Part shown: positions 47,801-59,400 of the stretch, one piece after another
How positions within the stretch are numbered: the first letter of the stretch is position 1
How the letters are laid out: each line of letters opens with the position of its first letter
Assembly (NCBI GenBank): GCA_020881915.1
Contig: JAJFPB010000006.1
Span: 4,516,348-4,580,347, forward strand
Length of the DNA stretch: 64,000 nt
DNA from: Paramyrothecium sp. XJ0827
Lineage: Eukaryota; Ascomycota; Sordariomycetes; Hypocreales; Stachybotryaceae
Direction: 5' to 3'
Program-made: the position numbers and the translations under genes
The notes under the pieces: model-generated
The model's input: only the letters and a program-made list of their open reading frames with translations
Databases searched by the model: none
Told to the model about the DNA's origin: nothing

Positions 47801-49243
47801 GCGAATGCGGAACTCCAAAATGTGACCTCTGCTCACTGTAGTGGCTTGATAGCGGATGCTTTCACTGTCCCATTGCACGGGATACTCGGCCGTCAGCTCC
47901 CTGCGTCCGCGATTGAGACCATTCAGTCTGTCGACGAGGGCGCTAGGAATGCTATCCACAACCAGCTCAAGCCCAAATCGAACCTTGTTTCGTAGGACAC
48001 TGCCGTTGATTAAGGTAGTCTTATCCTCGATGCCGGCGACGAGACTGCGAAGTACACCACTCGTGGATTCCGAATTGATGGAGTTGAGCAACTCATCTGG
48101 AGGGTCAAAATCGAGCTGCGCTGGCTCACGAAGATTGATGGAAGCCTCGGAAGAGATTACCGGCTGCTCGGCTCGAATAATGGAGAAGAAGGATCGCTCC
48201 GATAGAACTCGCTGAGGAGCCGAGAATGGTTTGCAGGAGGCGCCAGGGTCCTCTGTATAGACGTCTGGATTGGCAGCCAGCTCGGATTCTGAGACATCAA
48301 CCGGCTTCCTTGCAGATTCATGAGAGTCACAGGAGCAGCCAGTGCTGCCGATAGTCCCGGTTCCCGGACTCGGATGCTCTAGCTGGCCGGTTTCGGGAGT
48401 ATCTTGTCCACTATCATTCTTGTCAATGAGGGGTAGAAGGATAGATCTGGTTCTTTCTTCCTTTTCCTTCAGCGTCTCGACGACAACGCCAAGGATTGGC
48501 CGCTGAAGCGCAGGACCAGAGAGAAGCCACGCCCAAGCAGTCCATTTACCGGTCTGGAATGTGGCAACAAAGCTTCCGTCAACGGCGACGCGTGTGATCG
48601 CCCAAGACAGGGACGCGATGGGTTGAGGAAGAGCGCGGCTTAGCACAACGGAACCGGTGATCGGACTCTGCTTGCCACCGAACAGGTTCGAGAAGCCATC
48701 GTCGACCCAGCTGATAGTGCCGTTAAACTCGATCGGCACAACCAGCAAGAGAGCCTTCGAAAAGTCAATCGGTGTCTTGGCGTAGGTAGAAACAAGCACC
48801 GCTGGTCTGCGAAGCAAGTTTGGGATTTTCTCGGGCTCCTCAGGTAGCTGCACGAGTTTGGTGATCTCGTCACCAGAGAGGAGAATCTTCGGGGCATCAA
48901 AGTCCGACGTAAGGTCTTCCGGTACGGGAATCTCCCGCTTGATGATGGGTCTTCCGTCGGGGAATAGGAAGTTTAGCAGGATGGGGTTTCCCGGTACTGC
49001 GTTGTTGAGAGTAGGCGAGTCCCGGAATTTATCATCAAGCTCGAATCGCAGCGTGTCTCGAACGACGACGTCCTTCTTAGGGGGCTCCTCTGCGCTGGGG
49101 CCTGGGACTGGTTCCTCCGAAACCTGCACGGCCCTAGAGAAGATAGCATCGTACTGGACGTGGAACGGGGCTAGTTCGGTTTGTCCATTCTGAGGTTCAA
49201 TAGTGATTTTAACCTTGATCGATTTCACCGTGGTTGCGGCCAT
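44844..49243 (-). CDS. Large modular protein with C-terminal Tae4-type amidase domain, three exons
   Basis: Exons 49,243-47,731, 47,674-47,089 and 47,034-44,844 join through introns of 56 bp (GTACGT, GCTAAC branch, TTGCAG) and 54 bp (GTAAGC, CTGAC branch, CTTAG), giving 1,429 codons in one frame. Residues about 1255-1429 match the type VI secretion amidase effector 4 (Tae4) family: NTCVVRVSRGLLYTG with nucleophile-type Cys1303, WGKPD, GVITWDL, and TGHFDLFDG with His1397. The third acidic residue of the usual triad is not obvious. Family members cleave D-Glu-mDAP bonds in bacterial peptidoglycan. The remaining 1,250 residues have no recognised fold: beta-rich blocks, a Cys-x-Cys near a Gly/Ser linker, GYSLGGVSKTLTLAP before the first splice, a glycine-rich AGGAGLALGPFVIGGG segment, and an Ala/Gln-rich helical stretch before the amidase. 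No signal peptide is visible, so export is unclear. The two introns indicate fungal domestication. Confidence 0.75.
47035..47088 (-). other. Intron 2 of the Tae4-type gene
   Basis: GTAAGC donor at 47,088, CTGAC branch site about 10 bp before the CTTAG acceptor at 47,035. Reading through would stop at once at TAA. Splicing gives RERRFDRPMRH across the junction. Confidence 0.75.
47675..47730 (-). other. Intron 1 of the Tae4-type gene
   Basis: GTACGT donor at 47,730, GCTAAC branch site, TTGCAG acceptor at 47,675; 56 bp, not a multiple of three. Unspliced, the upstream frame stops at TGA overlapping an ATG (ATGA), which mimics a bacterial operon. Splicing gives APRQTKRIQKIEWS across the junction. 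Confidence 0.75.
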
Positions 49244-49385
49244 GATCGAAGGCGGCTTTAGGGAAAGCTCGACTTTTAAACAGGATGCGATCAGAGCGGA
49301 GACAAAGCAACGAGGAATAAGGCTGGGGGGATGAGGAAGAGGGCTGCCTCTATGGTGAATACTGGCAAAGGCATGGGGGCAGTAC

Positions 49386-49392
49386 TTATATA
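49386..49392 (-). promoter_or_regulatory. Probable TATA box of the Tae4-type gene
   Basis: TATATAA on the minus strand about 145 bp upstream of the ATG at 49,243, in an otherwise GC-balanced promoter. Confidence 0.45.
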
Positions 49393-49399
49393 CCTTTTA

Positions 49400-49834
49400 A
49401 CCAGCAAACATTGACTTCCTTAGCCAGACTCCCTGCCCTATAAGTTAATATCACGTGTTGTTCTAGCAAATCGAGGCCAATTACGTTATATTAGCGAGTA
49501 ACTGTTAGTCCAGACCAAATTTCCTGGAATGCACTCATTATAGACTGAGATCTAATTTATGGGTCGGAATATCGTGCCGCATCGCAAGCTGGGATCTGCC
49601 CCGCCGTTGCATTCCAAAAAATACAATCTAGACCGGTGGTCTCTGAGGGCTGAAAGCCGGTGGCGGCTATGATCTGATAGCGTTGAGGTTAATCTAACAA
49701 CGCAATCACTGTTATCATCTTCCGGGGGAAGACGGCCCGGGCAAACAGGGCGAATAGATTGGAGAATGATCAGTGTATAATGTAAGTGAAGAAGAATGCT
49801 GCGGCCCTCGACTTGGTTTAATATTGATATTTAG
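49400..49834. other. Upstream region, no gene seen
   Basis: Ordinary-composition flank of the Tae4-type gene with one palindromic CACGTG hexamer near 49,453. It ends abruptly at RIP-mutated DNA at about 49,835. Confidence 0.4.
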
Positions 49835-50977
49835 GGGCTACTACCCTAGGTATTATTTGTAGTTAATTTATATATAACTACCTATATAAAGAGTACTAAG
49901 TAGTCTAAGCTTTTATATAAGATAGCTTTATATAAGACTATTAATTAGATTTTTTTAAGTAAAGTAATCTATATATTTACCTAATAATATTTATATAATA
50001 TTATTAGTAGAGATTCTTAGTATTATATAAGTAATTAAAAATATTCCCAAAGCTATAATCTAATAAAGTACTAATATTATATATATAACTATAAAGAATA
50101 TAGTTATAAGGTATATTTATTTATTTAATACTTATTTTAAACTTATAAGTTAATTTCTATAAGGTAACTTATATTTAGATTAAAAGTAGTAGAGATTTAA
50201 AGATTAAGATTTAGATTAAGATTTATAAATAATAGACTACTAGCTAGTATCTTAGGATTAAATTAAATATATTTCTTTTATAATATAGTATTTAATATAT
50301 TACCTAATATTAAAAGGGCTTAATTATTATCTTTATTTAACTCTTCTTAGTATATTTATACTATACTTTTTATATTAGGGCTTAATATTATAAAAAGCTA
50401 TATTTTAGTTAACTATAAATATAAGATTATACTTTATATTTTATATTAAGCTATATTATAACCTAGTTATAGTATTAAAATATATTTCTATAATTAATAT
50501 TAATTTAAGGGCTAAATACTATAAGATATTAAGGATTACTATAAGGTATAATAGTTCTAAAACCTAGCTATAGTTAAATTACTAGTAAATAGTAACTTAT
50601 TTATTTTAGGACTTAAGATACTAAATAATATAAGCTATAGGGATTACTATATACTAATTATATACTAGAGTAATTTAGAGTAGTACTAGTAATATATATA
50701 TAGTAGTTATATACTATAATATAACTAAGTAAAGCTATAGTTATAAATATACTTATATCTAAGATATTAGATTATTAAAATAATAAATAAAGAAGAATCT
50801 ATAGTACTAATATTTAGCTAACTTAATATAATTATTACTAAAGGTATAATAAAGCTAGAGAGAGAGTATATATAGAGACTAGAGTATAGTAATATATATA
50901 AGGACTATAATTATAACTTAACTTAAATTAAAGAAATAAAGTAGATTAAGTATATTAATATTTAGAATCTTATTATT

Positions 50978-51621
50978 ATAACCCGCACTAACCCCGTAAC
51001 TAAGCCAGTATAGAATAAATATAATCTATACTAATTATAATAGATACTACGTAGAAAAGCTAGGTAAACTAACTAGCGGACTATAACCTAAATATATACC
51101 GGTTCTTACTAAGGATATAGTTATATAGGATTAATATAGCTAGAGGTTTAGATAGATAATAGGGGAATATATTAGGTGTAATGTAGCTACTATCCTAGGG
51201 ATCTAGTAGAATATAGTCCCCACCTAGCAAGGCAGAAAAGGGCTAGTGCCTAATTACCTTAGAACTAAGGATATAGGTGAATTCCTATATAATACTAAGT
51301 AAGGAAAGGGCTAATTATATATATGTACTTATGTACTGCAACTAAGTGCATTAAACTAAGTGTACTAGTGATTACCCCAATGGAGTAATTATAATAAGTA
51401 TATAGATAGGAGGATTCTACCTTAGGATAAATAGAAGACTACTAGCTATTAATAATATATAGTCCCCAAGATAACCTTTACTATACTATTCTCTTATTAA
51501 CTAGTAATAATCCCTTATATACTTTAGATACTTTCCTATTATTCTATCTAAGGATAAATAAATCCCTAACGATCCTTAGTTACCCTATATCTTTTGGTAT
51601 AAGGCTACCCTGATTGTTATA
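50978..51621 (+). repeat. LTR family B, best preserved copy
   Basis: Same orientation as 31,282-31,926. It keeps motifs such as AACCCGCACTAACCCCGTAAC at the start and GGCTACCCTGATTGTTATA at the end, so it is the least RIP-damaged copy. The family B LTR length is about 644 bp. Confidence 0.7.
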
Positions 51622-51629
51622 CTTATTAA

Positions 51630-54600
51630 AGTTTATAATATTACTTTATTACTATAAGCTAATATTAAGAAAAGATAAGAAGAAATTAATAAAGGTACTA
51701 AAAAGAAAGAAGCTTAGGATCTAAAGGTCTTATTTAAAAGCTTTAATTAAGAAGTTAATTACTATAGCTAGTAGTTAAATAGTATCCTAAAGAAGACTTT
51801 ATAATATTTATATAATATTAAGATTAATAAGCTAAATAGTAGATTATTTAGAAATATAATATAAGAGAGATTATAGAAGAAGTATAAAATAATAAGTTAT
51901 TACTACTTAGTATTCTACTAGTAAGTATTTTAATTAAAATAATAAAAAGTAGAAAAGAAACTTATTATATTCTTTATAAATAAATAGTAAAACTAAATAA
52001 AGGAGATTAATTATTATATACTATTTATAAGTATAGCTATAGCTACTCTAAAAATATAATACTAAGATAATCTATTTAGTAGTAATAGTAATAATAACTA
52101 TAGTAAATTAGAGAGTATATCTAGAGATAAAAATATAGGGATTATAAATTCGGTCTTATAAGATCTTAATATAAGTATATTTTAGTTTATAGTAGCTTTT
52201 ATTAATATAAAAATAAGAAATAATATATATAATAATATATTACTATACTTTTATACTATATTAGGTATTTACTAATATCTATTAGGATTTATAGAGGTAT
52301 TTCTCTATATAAGTATATTAGTAACTTTATTATAATTATATTAACTCTTCTATTTAGAGTATAGTTTTAAAGATATATTACTTAAATTAAAATAAATTAA
52401 CTTAAATAAAGTAGAAGAGTTCTAGAAGTACTATAAGAAGTATATATATATTAGTAAGTATAGTATTATTAGTAAGATTATTAACTAGATAATATATAGT
52501 AAGGGTTATTATAATAGAATAGGTAATACCCTATTAATATAGTAATTAGAAGATAAGAGATTACTATATTATAATAGGAAGTAGCTATTTATAGAGGACT
52601 TCTAGTAAGTAATATATAAACTTATTTAGAAGATTAAATAATTAATAAATAATCTATTTAGTAGGTTATAAGCTTAGATTAAATTAATTATTAATTTAAA
52701 GTAAATTATTAATAAGGTTATATAAATAGAGGTAGATTAGTTATTTACTACTAATAAGAAAAATATATAATTAAAGACTAGATTAGGTAAGGCTATTTAA
52801 GCTAATTAAGCTTTACTTTTTAATATAATTAGAGGCAAGTAGTAATATACTAGTATATAGAAGTAGCTCTAATAATTTTATAAATCTACAGAGTATATTA
52901 TATCTCTAGTTTATATATAGGGCAACTAGCTAGGTTATAAGCTAGAGATTATAATAATATAGTACTATAATATAATATAATTAATATATAATATTATTAT
53001 ATATAAGAGCTAGATTATAATTATAATAGATTATAATAAGATAAAAGCAATTTATAATAGTGGCTATAAAGTAGTATAGTTTTTACTAGAGTATATAGAA
53101 TATATAGTAGTAATATATATTTTATAGCTCTAGGATATAAAGCTACTACTTTAATATAGTTATAAGTTATTACTACTATATAAAAATAACTTAGAGTTTA
53201 TATAGAGAAGTAGGAATTCTAGCTACTAGGATATAATTAAGCTAAGTAAGATTATAGCCTAGTAGTTATAGGAGAAAATAAAGATATAGCTTAGTATAGG
53301 TAGGTATTATATAGTTATAATAATAATAGGTTAGAAAATCTATAGCTTAGTAATAAAGTAGGTTAAGGGTTTAGCTAGTAAAGATAATAATAATAAAGGA
53401 GTTAAATTTAATTTATTAATAAGTAAGCTAATAGATATAAGTAGAAGCTAGAATATAATCTAGGATCTATAGGTTATATATAAAATAAAAATAATATAAT
53501 TTAAATATATTATTTATATTAACTTACCTAGGTAATTATAACTAAATATAATTATAATATTCTAAGTAATTAGTAGGCTATAGTATTAGTTTCTAATAGA
53601 AGGTAATTTATTTTATACTAAATAGAAGTATAAGTAACTAAATAATAGTAATATTTAAATTAGATTAAAGAAGAAAGTAAGGTATATAAGAAAAATAATA
53701 ATACTAGCTAAAGTAGAGAGGTAAATAATTAATAGACTTTAGAAATTAATAGGCCTAGGGTTAATATAGTACTTAAATAAGTAAAGGGAGTATATATAGG
53801 TAATCTTAGTACTAAAGGGAAACTAAGGGCTTATATATATTTTATTAATAGGGGCTAGTAAGAGTTTACTCTTTATAGTACTAGCTATTATACTAGACTA
53901 AGAGATAAGTATTATTATAGTTCTATTTATAGTATTAAAGCTTAACTTATTAGATTAAGTAAAATAACTAGGTATAAATATTATTAAGTTTTCTATATTA
54001 AATATCTCTTTAAGAAAGAGGCTTCTAAGAATAATAAAAATAGTAGTTATAAGTATAGATATAGTTCTAATTAAGAGCTTTCTAGTATATATAGAGGGGC
54101 TTTAGATTATAAAATAGCTAGATATAATCTTTATTAATAAGGCTTATATTATAATTACTAATATATTATATTAATAGAGATTAGAAGAACTTAAGGGTCT
54201 ATATTAATTTAAGTAGCTAGTAGTTTTATTAATAGCTATATTACTAATCTAATTTAAGAACTAGTTCTAGAAGGAGCTACTAGTAGAATTAGTAGATATT
54301 ATTTAAGATTAGATAATAAAGCTTAATTACTAGTATAAAGTTAATAAAATTAAAGTAGAACTAGGTATAGTAGAAGCTTAAGTTATTAAGCTAGTTAAGT
54401 AGGTTAATAAGATAATAACTATAGGGTAGAGAGAAGTAGTATATTATAGATTAATTAGCTAGTATAAGGTACTTATAGAAATATTAGGCTATAATATATA
54501 TTATAATAAGATAAAAAGGTTATAATAAAATAAGGTATAAGTAATATAAGTAAAGAGCTACTTCTATTAATAGATTATAGTAATAATAGGGCTAGAGATA

Positions 54601-55130
54601 GAAATAAATATTAGGGGTATAGTAGTAATTATATATATAGAGCTACTATATAGGCTTATTAACTTTATTTAGTAAATAGAATAAGATATAAAATAGGAGG
54701 GTAAAGTAGTGAGGTTAATTATTATATATAATAGGTAGCTATTATATAAGCTAGTAGGAATAGATAAGATTAATAATATTAATTAGATATAAGTAATATA
54801 ATTTATTAAAAGCCTAGGGTACTAGTAGGAAGTAATTTTAATATTTATAAATAGAGTTATAGAAGAGATATATACTAGTATTACTAGAGCTATCTTATAT
54901 AATTATTATAGGTAAGTAGAGTTAGAAATATTAAAAAGTAAAATAATTAAGTTAATTAATAAAAATAAAAAAGTAAGCTAGGGGGGATTAGCTATAAAGA
55001 ATATTATAAGCCTAATTAAGTTATAGTAGAGGCAGTATATATAAAATAAAGTAAGAAATAAGAGAATATTTATATAGTAGTTAGATAAGATAAAAGAGTT
55101 ATATCTAATATACTTTATTAAGAAATATAA
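51630..55130 (+). pseudogene. RIP-mutated RecQ-type helicase relic, different from the telomere-linked gene
   Basis: Read with RIP-shifted codons, the plus strand keeps helicase landmarks in order: a Walker A as GASKSLLFIVLA near 53,848 (ancestral GAGKS), the motif Ia region ISIIIVLFIVLKLNLLD, VISIDIVLIKSF, motif II as IIFINKAYIIIT near 54,130 (ancestral DEAH), YYRLIS, YNIYYNKIK near 54,500 and LEIEINIRGIVVIIYIELLY near 54,595, where intact RecQ enzymes have GTGIDI. The N-terminal 2 kb resembles an OrsD-associated region. Walker A and motif II wording differ from the gene at 56,495, so it is a separate helicase family. Confidence 0.7.
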
Positions 55131-56494
55131 TAGGAGATCTAAAGGGTAAGTATTTTATAGTAAGTACTTAAAGAGAGAAGAGTAATATAAACTAGATATA
55201 GAGAAGATATATAAAGTATTATAGTAGAAGATAGTATTTAGGGCAAACTTATATTACTTCTAATATAAATTACTATTAGATTAGTATAAGGAAAATAAGG
55301 AGAATAAAGAGAATAGAGAATAAATATACTATTATATAAATAAAGTATTACTAGTAGTATTAATAAGATTAAATAATAAAGGACTTAGGAATTAAATTAA
55401 AGATAAGTTTAATATTAATATAGAAAATAAGAAGAAGTTTTTTAAATAACTTATAAAATAAGTAGATTTCTATAGTATAAATAGTATATATATCTATTTA
55501 TTATAGGAAGTAATTATAAGGAAATTAGGTTTTTAATAAAATAGAAGTAAAATAATTAAGTATAGATATTCTAGACTTATAAGTTTAATATTAATATTAA
55601 AGGACTTATAAATCTAAAAGTAAAGGCTTTTTATTTTATTTTTTATTTTAATAATTAGGGTTTAAGAAAATCTATTTAATATTAAAATAATATATATATA
55701 AACTAATAAATTAAATAAAGAACTAAAGTAAAATAAACTAAGTATTAATTAAAGATTTAATATAATAAAATTAATAGTATTATATAAATATTTACTAATT
55801 ACCTAATAAAATAAGTAAAGTAATAGATTTAAGAAAGGCTATAAGGTAGGTTTTTAAGATTTAAATAAAGTAAGTAAAGTATTAGAGTTAATATAAAATA
55901 AAATAAAGACTTAGAGAGCATAGGGGGATTAATTTAGGATTATAAAATATAGGAGAAGTAGTATAAAACTAAAGAAATTTACTATAAGAGTAAAATTATA
56001 AGGTAAGCTATATAATATAGTATAGGCTTAGATTTAGTAAGTTAGCTTTATATAAAATAAGAGAAATAAGAGAGGTTTAATAAAGGAAGGTAAGACCTAT
56101 CACTTATGACTTGTGCCATGGACTCAAAGGTTTTTGAAATTACATACATTTTATTTTCGCGCTAATGAAACTGGCGTCCATGGTTTTTGCAAAGTGGCGT
56201 CTATGGTTTTTGGGTTAGACAGCAGTAAAATACATAATATATATATCAATAGAGAGCCACGATCTTGGAGACTAAGCACGTATGTTTTTATTTAAAATGA
56301 AGCAGAATTGCATTTCTGGTGGCCATCCGAAATTCGGCCCAAGTAAATGAAGTGAGGTTGAGAGTGGGTCCCGACGACCAGGGAGGCCATGTTAAGGGGA
56401 TAGAGCCAGCCATAATAAAGGTAGAGATAACCCATTTCCATTTAAGTAATCCAACTTCAACCATTCATTGCCACCGATTAAGGGTTAAGTAAAA

Positions 56495-59400
56495 ATGGAG
56501 GCATTCGGTCCATTCACAAAGTTACCCGAATATCCATTCATGCTTTGTAACCAATGTGAGCATGCATGTATTGCCGATGAGGTTCAGACGCATTTACGGA
56601 GACATCATCGAGATATTGATAGCAAGGAAAGGGCGAAGATCATCCAAGCGGTAAAGTTAATCCCGGGAATTATTTATGACCAGACGCAGTTAAGACAATA
56701 CCCGTTGCCGGTGGAAGCCATCGAGCCGGTGCCAATCATCGCCAGGCCACAGCCAGATGGTATAAGATGTAATCAGTGCCCATATATTGTCCGACGAGAG
56801 AAGCATATGCGGGATCACGCCACGGATAAGCACCAGTGGAAAAATGAACGGAGACAAGGCGATAGTTCCCGAAGAAGAACCCATCAAGCGGAGCGGCTTG
56901 TGCCATGGACGACCGGCGTTTATTGCCAACGGTTTTTCCCGTCCCGAGCCGGCAGTGCATGGTTCGAAGTTCGAGAGCCAGGTGTTAAACCAGAGCCAGA
57001 AGCCGAGGAACGAGACATCATGCGAAAGATTGAGGAGTTCCACAGTACGCAAGAGCAGCGGTTCAAGGAAGCCGAGAAAGAAGATCGGATCGAAGAAGTG
57101 AACCAGAAATTCGAGGCCAACGCATGGTTGGGCAGGGTGGGTTGGTCAGTCCATTTGAAGGGTTTAGACCGCAATGCATTGCGGGCCATGACCGGACCCA
57201 TCGGGGACGAAGAGGGTGTGTTGCGGCAGGTGTGCGAGAGTTTAGACCGTACCATGGAATGGTCGAGGGGTTTATGCCGCCCGAGCAAAGTTGGGACAGC
57301 CGCGTTATTCGAAATCAACCGGCGAGAAGTTGGGAAGAAACCCGCACAACCGTTTGAAGGGCGGATGGAAGATGATTCATGGATACGATATAAGGAGGTA
57401 TGGCGCAAGATCACAAGCATATGGTACCGAACGCAGCAACAGGAAGACGAGGACGAACGACCGCCGTATCAGTTCACGAGCGCACAGCAGGCAGCGTGGG
57501 ATGCATTCATACAGCATGCACGAACCCGCGACGAAGCGTTCCAGGGCAAGAGTAAACCAACAAACAATCCGCCATCGGATGGAGCAATTGATCGGCAGTG
57601 TTTGGAGATGGTTATGTTGTTTTTGGATCATCAGGTGGGCGATAATGAACATCAGAATGCCATTGTTAGCGCGTTGGCCGTATTAGGCATTCGCGAAGAT
57701 GGTGGTTGGTACGACCCGTCGGATTATACACCCGTTTTGTCAGCCGTGATCAAGGTGGCCCGCATGTTTGCCATCGGTTGGGCATATCGGCAACGCGAGG
57801 AAGAGGTGCAGTTAACCAGGAGGGTGCACAATATGGAGGAGAGATTAGCACGCGAGCGTACGCCGGGCATGTTCACCCGCGTACGGAAAATGGTTCGTAA
57901 GTTTATGACCCGTGTCGGCGACGGACGATCAGAACAACCCGGCCCGATGGATTGGATATTGGAGACACGGACATACGGCATGCACATTCGGTTCAATACA
58001 ACGGCGGGCGGCAGCATCGATTGGAAGGAGAGCAAGTCCAATACAAGCGAACCAAGTTCACAATGGGTCAATTAACGGAAATGATACACGCCGTCGTCGT
58101 CGAGGCGAGGGAGTTATTATGCAAGTTGGCCATGGTTGACGGCAGCGAAGAAGGGTTCAGCAAGTTACCGCATATCCCGTGGGATCGTGTGGAGGACGAC
58201 AATAGCGAGGACAAGGTGGGTTATTCGTTTTTAGAGGACAGCCGCAACACATGGTTGGAGCAAGGCAAGGGTTGGGTATTCACACGGTTGGTTCAGCGCA
58301 AGGAACTGCAAAAGAATGGATTTCGACCGATGAAAAGCAAAAGCATCCGTACAAAAAGAAGGCATTGCAGGAGTACAGCAAAATATTGGAGCGGTTCCGG
58401 GAGTTGATGTGGTTTTTGAAGCATTTATTGTCAATGCCCGCGCGATTATGGGAAATTTTAGGAATACGGTATAAGAACACCAGCAACGGCGGCACACGCA
58501 ACATTTTTATCCACAACGGCGACGTATGTTTCGTTACAGCATACCATAAAAATTTCCAGCAAACGGGCCAGGCGAAAATCATTCACCGTTTTATACCCAG
58601 AGAGGTTGGGGAATTATTGGTTTGGTATTTGTGGTTGGTGTTGCCGTTTTGGCAGCAGGTGCAGGGTATGGTCAAGGGTGCAGACCAAGTAAGCCCATTT
58701 TTATGGAGCGAAGAGATCGCATACCGCAAGCGGCACCACAACAGCGACGAAGACGAGGGATATAGCAGCGAGGAGGAAGGAGAAAGGAGTTTGGAGAAGA
58801 AAAGGGTAGTACGGACGGAATTGGCAACAAGGAGAGTTTGGCACAAGCAAGGTCAAGTCGGGCAAGTCGGTCAAGTCAGGTAGGTCGGTCAAGTCGGTCA
58901 AGCCAGTCGGAAGACGAAGGCATCGATATGACCATACCCGTTGAATGGAAGAATTGGGTGGGGAAAGAAAATGGACACCGGATCGGGCGCGGCGAATTTT
59001 ACAGCAGATCAGCCAGCGATTAATGGGTTGTCGGTTGAATATCAGCGTATGGCGGCACATCGCCATCGCGATATCCAACCGGTATTTAGGAGGCAAGTTT
59101 GCAAAGAGGGTGGGAGAAGACGGGGTGGAATACGAAGACGAGGACGGGATCGACAATGACGCGGCGGATTTACAGGCCGGCCACCAATCGCATATCGCGG
59201 GTATAATTTATGCGCGAGAGTTACAACAAGGGTTAGGAGGCACAGCGCGGATGCGGGAGGAATTCCGGAACATCAGCCACGAGTTACATCGATTTTTCGG
59301 GTTCGGTACAGGGGCGAGTGCGCAGGGCGGGCGGAAGCGCAAGCGAGATCAGTTCGAAAGCGAGCGGGAGGAAGGGCGATTCCGACGATTACATCGGTTA

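Larger units (their letters stand above)
49835..56090. repeat. RIP-mutated block with helicase relic and LTR
   Basis: CA, TG and CG are almost absent except in a better preserved patch within the LTR at 50,978-51,621. The first 60 bp repeat 31,223-31,280. The stretch 49,905-50,977 is unassigned, as is 55,140-56,090 apart from the likely tail of the helicase relic. Confidence 0.9.

Noticed and set aside
47085..49243. Bacterial-style operon of three overlapping genes
   Set aside because: Canonical fungal splice donors, branch points and acceptors join the three frames into one, and the flanking genome is fungal.
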